A stretch of DNA of 42,075 bases from Desulfocicer vacuolatum DSM 3385 (GTDB lineage: Bacteria > Desulfobacterota > Desulfobacteria > Desulfobacterales > Desulfobacteraceae), in the NCBI RefSeq assembly GCF_900176365.1, contig NZ_FWXY01000030.1, forward strand, positions 1 to 42,075. Reading direction: 5' to 3'. Positions 36,341 through 42,075 of the stretch are shown here, in pieces. Each line of letters begins with the position of its first letter. The stretch's first letter is position 1. The translations under genes were made by a program, and so were the position numbers. The notes beneath the pieces are model-generated. The model was not told the origin of the DNA. It did not search any database and saw nothing but the letters and a program-made list of their open reading frames with translations.

Positions 36341-36521
36341 TCACTCTCTCCATATTTTTATTATGCCCCATGGATGGCTGGGGACCATGGGTACAATTGC
36401 CTGCCTTGCTGCAACCTGTGCAGGAAATGCAGCCTTTATTCCCGGGCATAAAATGCCGAATCATATAAATAAATGCAGCCACAACAATGACTGCTGTCAA
36501 ACCCATGTCAACATATTCCAT
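36324..36521 (-). CDS. FeoB-associated Cys-rich membrane peptide
   Basis: A 65-residue protein with one N-terminal membrane helix (about residues 6-27) followed by CISCTGCSKAGNC, a Cys-rich cytoplasmic patch. This matches the small Cys-rich Feo-associated proteins found next to feoB in Desulfobacterota and Firmicutes. GGGAGGT precedes the ATG five bases upstream. Being first in the feo operon, it may handle ferrous iron or support FeoB; the function is not proven. Confidence 0.85.
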   Translation of the reverse strand: MEYVDMGLTAVIVVAAFIYMIRHFMPGNKGCISCTGCSKAGNCTHGPQPSMGHNKNMERVNVSHH

Positions 36522-36751
36522 ACGGACCTCCCATAAAACGCCGGGCTGTTTTTCGCCTTGAAAAAAATAACCATTAAATATCCGGTCAAAGGGTTAATGC
36601 AAGGAATTTACTTTTATGCAACCCGTGTTGCCATTCTTTACCCCGGCACTTCAAAATACCCAAAATGTTCTCACAGTATACCACAATGTGAGATTGATGT
36701 TTTCAAATAAGCAAAATCATACAGGAAAGAAAATCAATGTCAACGAAAAAT

Positions 36752-36767
36752 GTTAGCTAAGACTAAC
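36752..36767. promoter_or_regulatory. DtxR-type operator candidate upstream of feo
   Basis: GTTAG-CTAAGA-CTAAC is a palindrome resembling TTAG/CTAA half-sites of DtxR/IdeR boxes. It lies 230 bases upstream of the feo operon and 75 bases past the end of the DtxR-family regulator gene. No other gene was found in 36522-36842. Confidence 0.5.
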
Positions 36768-36769
36768 TT

Positions 36770-36830
36770 TTTTCATATGACCCGCCATGGACAAATTTAA
36801 CTTTGCCCCACGGTTTGCTTGAAACAAATA
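36770..36830 (-). repeat. Partial double-hairpin unit
   Basis: TTTCATATGACCCGCCATGG and, after a gap, TGCCCCA, then GCTTGAAACAAAT resemble the start and linker of the double-hairpin units. The second hairpin is missing, so this is a decayed copy. Confidence 0.5.
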
Positions 36831-36842
36831 TTTAAAAAGACC

Positions 36843-37604
36843 TCAGCAGGGGCTCACCTGAATGCTGTCTGCTTCATTTTTTCGAATAATGAGATGATAT
36901 CCCCGGACGGCCACATTCATATCTCCGGTCATGGTATCAATGTTTTCCACCAGAAAAAGACTGCCCGGAGTCACCCCCATGGTTTCCAGGCGGGTGTGGA
37001 TCAAAGTGTCCTCTTCCACCTTTATCAGCCTCGCCTTATGGGTTTCTTTGATATTTGTCAAAGACAGTGTGTCTTTGGAAAGCATGCTGCACTGGCCCGG
37101 GGTGTGAATAAATCGACCCACGCACTTTTCCTTTTCTCCCTGGCACAGGTTGCCATTGAAATTATTGTCGCAAAAACGTTTAAATCCTGAAATCCACTCT
37201 TTTCCGCTGCGGGGACAAATCTGGGCAAATTCAACCAATCGGATAATTCGTTCCAGCACTTCAGGGGGAACGGTGTGCTCCATCCGGCAGGCGGCATTTT
37301 CTGCTTTTTCATTGTTGTCCAGGCAAAGTATATCAACCAAAAAGGTTTTCATCACTTCATGTCGGCGGATGATATCCAGGGCAGCAGTTTCCCCCTTGTC
37401 AGTCAAGGTAATGACATCATAGGGGGTGTAATTAACATACCCTTTTTTGGAAAGATTTTTTAAAGCACTGGTGACAGAAGGATTTTGAACACTTAAACGT
37501 GTGGCAATATCCTTTACCCGCACAGCTTTTTTCTCATGGATAATGTTATAAATGGTTTCAAGATAGTCTTCCAGGCTTGCGGTCAACGAATCTGGATTGG
37601 GCAT
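36843..37604 (-). CDS. DtxR-family metal-dependent repressor with FeoA-like domain
   Basis: A 253-residue regulator in four parts. The winged helix (1-65) has SLEDYLETIYNIIHEK and VQNPSVTSALKNL. The dimerisation and metal site (65-130) has RRHEVMKTFLVDIL and AACRMEHTV. A Cys-rich insert follows (about 130-185) with CPRSGKEW, FC, C and C, spaced as a possible metal or cluster site. The C-terminal FeoA-like SH3 domain ends RGYHLIIRKNEADSIQV. AGGAGAT precedes the ATG at 37604. Lying directly upstream of the feo operon, it most likely represses ferrous iron uptake when iron is plentiful. Manganese sensing is the alternative. Confidence 0.88.
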   Translation of the reverse strand: MPNPDSLTASLEDYLETIYNIIHEKKAVRVKDIATRLSVQNPSVTSALKNLSKKGYVNYTPYDVITLTDKGETAALDIIRRHEVMKTFLVDILCLDNNEKAENAACRMEHTVPPEVLERIIRLVEFAQICPRSGKEWISGFKRFCDNNFNGNLCQGEKEKCVGRFIHTPGQCSMLSKDTLSLTNIKETHKARLIKVEEDTLIHTRLETMGVTPGSLFLVENIDTMTGDMNVAVRGYHLIIRKNEADSIQVSPC

Positions 37605-37775
37605 AATATCTCCTGATGCATGCATTTGTACATGGTTCCGGTGTTCAAAATAGAACGCGTTCCAGGGAAGGTATCTATTACCGGAAATTTTGTCAACTTG
37701 GTTACAAGGAACAAAGAAACGCCATGCATGCTGATTTCCGATAAATATTTTAAAGAGTTACCTTCCCAAACAGGA

Positions 37776-38366
37776 TCAGGGTTTTATGCCGTTTAAAATC
37801 AAATGTGTTATCTGTTCTGCGGTTTCGTCCGTGGAAATGGCTTCGTTAAAGAGAACTCTGTTAAGGCAGGCATGTTCAATGGCACCGAAAATGGTATGAC
37901 GAATCAGGGAAGTGGAGATGTCCTGTCTTATTTCACCGGTCTCTATTCCCTCATGGATGATATCCAGTAAAATTTTATTAAATTGCCGCACCAGGCCATA
38001 GACATCACTTTGAAAATATTCGTCGGAATTTCTCACCTCAAGCAATATAATTCTGGCAAATACCCGGTGGGTTGCATACCCGTCAATACTGGACCAGATC
38101 ACCTTGGCAAGTTTATTTAATGCACCGGACACCCCTTTGAGGTCCCGATCAATCTGATCCAGGAAATAGGCGTAATACTCTTCAAGAACATGGTGGAGCA
38201 ATTGACGTTTGTCTTTGAAATATTTGTAAATCAACCCCTCTGTGACCCCTGCGGTGGTGGCAATCTCAGAAATGGTGATGGTGGAAAAATTACGATCTTC
38301 AAGAAGGGTTCTCATGGCATTGATGATTTTTGTTTTGCCGGGTGGGGGGGTACTTTTTTTTTCCAT
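37776..38366 (-). CDS. TetR/AcrR-family regulator
   Basis: A 196-residue regulator. The N-terminal DNA-binding domain has TITISEIATTAGVTEGLIYK and YFKDKRQLLHHVLEEYY, the classic TetR helix-turn-helix. The ligand-binding half resembles fatty-acid or acyl-CoA responsive members but not specifically. A perfect 21-bp palindrome lies 103 bases upstream, a likely operator. It is divergent from the gene at 38724, which could be regulated by it. No strong ribosome binding site was seen before the ATG. Confidence 0.88.
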   Translation of the reverse strand: MEKKSTPPPGKTKIINAMRTLLEDRNFSTITISEIATTAGVTEGLIYKYFKDKRQLLHHVLEEYYAYFLDQIDRDLKGVSGALNKLAKVIWSSIDGYATHRVFARIILLEVRNSDEYFQSDVYGLVRQFNKILLDIIHEGIETGEIRQDISTSLIRHTIFGAIEHACLNRVLFNEAISTDETAEQITHLILNGIKP

Positions 38367-38468
38367 AAATTTTTTTCTGGGAATTCTTTTTTTCCATAAT
38401 CACGTTTTAATGCCAGGCCCGGCATTTTTCCGGGGGTCACAGGTTCACACCTTGAATGAATGCACATA

Positions 38469-38489
38469 CAGGTAAATAACATTTACCTG
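38469..38489. promoter_or_regulatory. Perfect 21-bp palindrome, likely TetR operator
   Basis: CAGGTAAAT-AAC-ATTTACCTG has nine-base perfect arms and a three-base centre, in the divergent region between the TetR gene and the gene at 38724. A related shorter palindrome (GGTAATGTTTACC) occurs at 39306-39318. The rest of the 38367-38723 gap holds no gene. Confidence 0.65.
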
Positions 38490-38723
38490 AACACACAGAG
38501 GAATGTCAAGGTACAATATTCACGCCCGGCTTTTTATTGGCCGGCTCTTTTATCCCATATATCCATCAATCGTTGTGGCAGCGTATTCTGCCATGCGGAT
38601 TTTTTTATGTGAAAGGGCGCAGTTCGATGTTAAAGCGGGGGATCAATTCTGCTTTTTGGTCACCATAACAAAGCATATCTTGATATTGCTTTTTGATGTC
38701 CATTGGACTATTAGTCATATATT

Positions 38724-39242
38724 ATGATGAACAATAACCGTAAAGATCCACTTCTCTGGAAAAAAAAAGCCACTGCCTTTGTGATCCGATCCCATCGGCA
38801 ACTGTGGGGCAGAAACAATGAAGACCCCTTAGCATTCTTGTTCCGGATGGGCCTATCCAATGCCACCATCAAAACCCTTTATCTGGGATGGAACAAATTT
38901 GGACAGGAGAGGCACTGGAACAAATGGGGAATTCAAGAACCCCATGGACAAAATCTCTCTGGAAAAAAGGATTGTTTCCTCCTTGCTGCGGGTATTATTT
39001 TCCCCCACATCATTGAAAAAGAGTTAAAATCCATCTGGATACATCCCATGCATCCCGAGGGACAAATATCCATGGTACCGGGCAGTGCCCCGGGACCTGT
39101 TTTGCTTGGAGATGTAAAGAAACCTGTTGTCACCACCACAAGTCTGTTCAAAGGACTTTGCCTTTTCCAGGATCACAAAGATACACTTTGTGTGAAAATC
39201 GTGCTTCCCGAATCACGTCCAAAGGCCCACACCTCTTTTTAA
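38724..39242 (+). CDS. Orphan protein resembling the linker region of phage/plasmid primases
   Basis: A 172-residue cytoplasmic protein. The stretch AFLFRMGLSNATIKTLYLGW followed by NKFGQERHWNKWGI resembles the segment between the zinc finger and Toprim domain of phage and plasmid primases (YLxxRGLTxxTIxxFxLGW). The zinc finger and Toprim acidic residues are both absent, so primase activity is not expected. There is no clear ribosome binding site. It stands alone, divergent from a TetR regulator. Confidence 0.5.
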   Translation: MMNNNRKDPLLWKKKATAFVIRSHRQLWGRNNEDPLAFLFRMGLSNATIKTLYLGWNKFGQERHWNKWGIQEPHGQNLSGKKDCFLLAAGIIFPHIIEKELKSIWIHPMHPEGQISMVPGSAPGPVLLGDVKKPVVTTTSLFKGLCLFQDHKDTLCVKIVLPESRPKAHTSF

Positions 39243-39626
39243 AAGATAAAGATTCATGGAAAAAAGCAAAATAGAAAATAAAACAAGCAATCTCATTTTA
39301 CGTATGGTAATGTTTACCAATCTTTCATTGGTTCTTCCTCACTTCCTTCGGAGCCTTCCCAAAGAAGAACCTTTATGATTTTTTTAATCTTGCCCGGAGC
39401 TGCTGAATTTTTCGGGTCACTCAGGCAATGCTTGAGGTTTAAGGGGGTCCGCAATTTTCAATCTACCGTTTATTCGGGGTCTCATTCATGAAAAATAATA
39501 ACCAGAGCTTGTTAAGTGGTAAATCAATAAGGTCTGACTCCCTAATAAAAAACAATTAATCACATGACGTCCATATCCATATTAACAGACTGCACATCCA
39601 TCTGAGTTTGGCCAAGGTATTGCCTT
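39243..39626. other. Gene-free stretch with one hairpin
   Basis: No coding frame was accepted. GGTTCTTC (39330-39337) pairs with GAAGAACC (39364-39371), followed by a T-rich stretch, a plausible terminator for the gene at 38724. GGTAATGTTTACC (39306-39318) resembles the palindrome upstream of the TetR gene. A promoter for the next kinase gene should lie toward 39600. Confidence 0.45.
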
Positions 39627-41201
39627 ATGCAATCAACTTACAAAGAACTGGAAAAAAAAATCAGGGCACTGGAAAAAGAAATCGCCAGTGTAAAGTTACA
39701 AAACCTGGAATTGAACAAAAAAAGTCTGATACATGAAACCATATTTTCAAACCTCCCTCTGTTCATAATGATTATCGATTTCCAGGGCAATGTGGAAGAT
39801 ATGAGCGCTCTGCTACTTAAATCTACAGGGCTCAACCTGGAAAAAGAGAACCCCATCAAAGGCGGAGAGCTCCTTAAGTGTATCCATCACCAGGATAATC
39901 CAGAAGGATGCGGTTTTGGTCCCCATTGTAAAACATGTGAAATTCGCCGAACAATTCAGAATACAATAAATACGGGAGAATCCCATTATAAAGTTGAAGC
40001 AGAGCTGATATCCTTTGATCGTATAATTGGGAAAAGAATTCTGCTTCTATCCACAGCCTTGTTAAAACAGTCTGACAAAAAAATAGTTGTCTTAATTGAA
40101 GATATCACCGAACAAAAAAAATTTGAAACAGCTTTGACAGAGCAAACCGATTTTCTGAACGCCTTGATCGAAACAATATCCAATCCAATTTTTTATAAAA
40201 ATTCAGATGGACGATATACCGGATGCAACAAATCCTTTGAAAATTTCACCGGCATGAAACGATCTGACATCATAGGTAAAACAGTTTATGAAATTGGCCC
40301 CAAAAAACTGGCTCATAAGTATCATCAAAAAGATCAACAACTTTTTGAAAATCCGGGGACCCAGCATTATGAATGGAAAATAGGAACACCCGGCGGTAAG
40401 ATCAGAGACGTTATTTTTGACAAAGCAACCCTCCATGACGTAAACGGCAATGTCACCGGTTTGGTGGGTGTGATCTCCGACATAACTGAACGCAAACATG
40501 CAGAAGACCTTATTCGTAAGCTTTCCCAAATGCTCATGCAGGCCCAGGAAAGAGAACGACAAATGATCTCCTGTGAACTCCACGACAGCATCGCCCAAAA
40601 TCTCTCCACTTTAAAACTATATTTTGCCAGAATACTTGTCGACCAACCATCCCTGGCTGAAAAGCTCAGAGAACAACGGGCAGATATCTCCCAGCTGATA
40701 GACCAGATTATAATGGATGTTAGAAATCTGGCCTATGATTTGAGACCCCCCAGTCTGGATCATCTGGGGCTTGTCCACGCCCTTGAGGTGTTTTGTGAAG
40801 AGTTTGCCGCAAAAAATAAAATAGATGTTAATTTTCATGCAGTGGGAATAGATGGAATAACAATCTCCCCAGAGATGGAGATCAATCTATATCGCCTGGT
40901 CCATGAAGCGTTGAGTAATGTACAAAAACATGCCTCTGCCACCAGAGTTGTCATAAAATTTGTGGGCGCATATCCCCATATTATCCTTAGAATTGAGGAT
41001 AATGGAAAAGGTTTTGACCTAAAGGATAGGGAGCGCTCCATGATCAATGAAAAACGCATGGGAATCTGGAGCATGAAAGAAAGGGCAAACCTTCTCCAGG
41101 GACGGATGGATATCCATTCGCAGTTAAACCGGGGCACTAAAATAGTAATCAAACTGCTTTTAAAGGATAAGAAAAAATGGATGGGAAAAAACAGATTATA
41201 A
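39627..41201 (+). CDS. PAS sensor histidine kinase (NarX-type, HisKA_3)
   Basis: A 524-residue soluble kinase without membrane segments. An N-terminal coiled coil (1-35) leads to a first PAS domain (about 40-160) with cysteines C85, C95, C101 and C104 in CIHHQDNPEGCGFGPHC and CEI. A second PAS domain follows (about 170-290, ISNPIFYKNSDGRYTGCNKS). The HisKA_3 motif QMISCELHDSIAQNLS has phospho-acceptor H319. The HATPase part has the N box VHEALSNVQKHA and IEDNGKGFD. The cysteine set resembles that of the kinase at 10786. Its end overlaps the regulator start by 25 bases, so the two are cognate. Confidence 0.92.
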   Translation: MQSTYKELEKKIRALEKEIASVKLQNLELNKKSLIHETIFSNLPLFIMIIDFQGNVEDMSALLLKSTGLNLEKENPIKGGELLKCIHHQDNPEGCGFGPHCKTCEIRRTIQNTINTGESHYKVEAELISFDRIIGKRILLLSTALLKQSDKKIVVLIEDITEQKKFETALTEQTDFLNALIETISNPIFYKNSDGRYTGCNKSFENFTGMKRSDIIGKTVYEIGPKKLAHKYHQKDQQLFENPGTQHYEWKIGTPGGKIRDVIFDKATLHDVNGNVTGLVGVISDITERKHAEDLIRKLSQMLMQAQERERQMISCELHDSIAQNLSTLKLYFARILVDQPSLAEKLREQRADISQLIDQIIMDVRNLAYDLRPPSLDHLGLVHALEVFCEEFAAKNKIDVNFHAVGIDGITISPEMEINLYRLVHEALSNVQKHASATRVVIKFVGAYPHIILRIEDNGKGFDLKDRERSMINEKRMGIWSMKERANLLQGRMDIHSQLNRGTKIVIKLLLKDKKKWMGKNRL

Positions 41202-41854
41202 TAATTGATGATCATCCCATGTTCAGGGAAGGTATCAAATCGGTCATACAGAGTGATGATAAATATGAAGTCGTAGGTGAAGCAGGAAGTGCCGCACAGG
41301 GACTCAAATTGATAAAAAAATTCAAGGTGGACCTGGCTGTGGTTGATATTTCCCTGCCGGATTTAAGCGGCTTTGAACTTATCCAGAGTATCCACCGTTA
41401 TTCTACAGATATACGGACTATAGTGGTGAGCATGCATTCCAAAGTGGACTATGTCGTTAAAGCCTTTCAGGCAGGGGCCCTTGGTTATCTTACCAAGGAT
41501 GCCGCTGTAGAAAGACTTATAAAAGGAATTGAGCACACTTTAAGGGGAGAATATTTTCTGGACAGTTCTGTGTCCGAGCAGGTGATAAAAAAACTGCTTC
41601 AACGCCCCGACAACAAAAAAGCGCCAGTATCTCAAGGATATGATGCATTGACCACCAGGGAACAGGAAATAATGGTTTTGGTTACCAATGGAATGTCCTC
41701 TAAAGAAATTGCAGACAGACTCTACATCAGCCCTAAAACCGTTGAAAATCACCGTTCAAAAATAATGCGAAAGCTGAATGTAAATAATGTCATAGACCTG
41801 GTCAAACATGCTGCAAAAATAGGTCTTGTGGATCTGGATCTTTGGAAAGAGTAG
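41177..41854 (+). CDS. NarL/LuxR-type response regulator
   Basis: A 225-residue regulator. The receiver domain has D11-D12, phospho-acceptor D57 in LAVVDISLPD, and a conserved lysine in YLTKDA. The C-terminal LuxR helix-turn-helix is LTTREQEIMVLVTNGMSSKE followed by IADRLYISPKTVENH. AAGGATAAG precedes the ATG. It overlaps the upstream kinase by 25 bases and completes the two-component pair. Target genes are not apparent inside the window. Confidence 0.93.
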   Translation: MDGKKQIIIIDDHPMFREGIKSVIQSDDKYEVVGEAGSAAQGLKLIKKFKVDLAVVDISLPDLSGFELIQSIHRYSTDIRTIVVSMHSKVDYVVKAFQAGALGYLTKDAAVERLIKGIEHTLRGEYFLDSSVSEQVIKKLLQRPDNKKAPVSQGYDALTTREQEIMVLVTNGMSSKEIADRLYISPKTVENHRSKIMRKLNVNNVIDLVKHAAKIGLVDLDLWKE

Positions 41855-41884
41855 TGGTATTTTTTGCGTTTTTTTTTAATACCT

Positions 41885-41940
41885 CCGGGAAATTCTCCCG
41901 GACATTCGGGATATTTTCCCGGACAGGAATTTTCCCCGGT
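41885..41940. other. Cluster of CCGGGA palindromes after the regulator
   Basis: CCGGGA-AATTC-TCCCGG is a perfect hairpin (41885-41901), followed by CGGG-ATATTTT-CCCGG and AGGAATTTTCCCCGG, so several overlapping stems are possible. It follows the response-regulator stop by about 30 bases and could be a terminator or the start of another structured repeat. Up to the terminal inverted repeat no gene was found. Confidence 0.5.
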
Positions 41941-41981
41941 AAAAATGAGTTCCCCCACCTATTTACAAAAAGAATAAATCC

Positions 41982-42075
41982 CCTAACCTGGACAAGCCAG
42001 AACCAAAAAGGTTTTGTTGAATCACCATTCGCGGTATAATGATTCCCATAACATACAAATGCGAAAGGAGGTCAA
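41982..42075 (+). mobile_element. Right 94-bp terminal inverted repeat, probably an IS end
   Basis: This is the exact inverted partner of 2-95. It begins CCTAACCTGG, contains TATAAT at 42035-42040 and ends with AAAGGAGGT at 42064-42072, right at the window edge, so a coding start is expected just outside. Together the two copies point outward. They suggest that the window is bounded by two inverted copies of one insertion sequence. Confidence 0.75.

Overview
The window reads like chromosomal DNA of an anaerobic, sulfate-reducer-type deltaproteobacterium (Desulfobacteraceae-like). This is inferred from a glycyl radical enzyme with its activase, a tungsten-type aldehyde:ferredoxin oxidoreductase, two iron alcohol dehydrogenases, a selenoprotein, Cys-containing PAS sensor kinases and a Feo iron system. 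No rRNA, tRNA or CRISPR array was seen. Both window ends are the same 94-bp sequence in inverted orientation (2-95 and 41982-42075). It carries a ribosome binding site pointing outward, so the window is most likely the segment between two copies of one insertion sequence.

Layout. 0.4-2.1 kb: an ArsR-type sensor and an ArsP-like permease. 2.4-6.0 kb: a DksA-like zinc-finger gene, then hypE and hypD for radical dehydration of trans-4-hydroxy-L-proline. 6.5-8.5 kb: a SlyD-like chaperone converging on an RhlE-like helicase. 9.4-16.9 kb: an alcohol/aldehyde block made of adh, a sensor kinase, a sigma-54 activator, AOR and a second adh. The second adh has a sigma-54-type promoter that the activator could drive. 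17.3-20.6 kb: a polar amino-acid ABC importer. 21.3-22.9 kb: an acyl-CoA ligase. 23.3-23.5 kb: a small Rdx/SelW-like selenoprotein whose in-frame TGA hides it from ordinary ORF calling. 23.5-31.3 kb: an accessory stretch with a 1410-residue SNF2-family helicase, a divergent frameshifted gene, an AT-rich helical protein of unknown function, and the two ends of a deleted type I restriction-modification locus. 31.5-33.8 kb: trmO, an EamA transporter and a DUF457 membrane protein. 33.9-37.6 kb: feoB, feoA, a Cys-rich Feo-associated peptide and a DtxR-family regulator with a candidate operator. 37.8-42.0 kb: a TetR regulator with a perfect 21-bp palindrome, an orphan primase-like protein, and a PAS kinase/NarL-type regulator pair.

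The intergenic DNA is dominated by at least three families of structured repeats. The first is an approximately 85-bp double-hairpin unit found about ten times. A GC-rich 20-bp-arm palindrome, found four times, is embedded in composites of that unit. The second is a nested palindromic element of about 115 bp in three copies. The third is a MITE-like element with 31-bp arms (one full copy, one solo end). Many lie directly against gene ends. The arms of the GC-rich palindrome differ between copies but change together, so they stay complementary.
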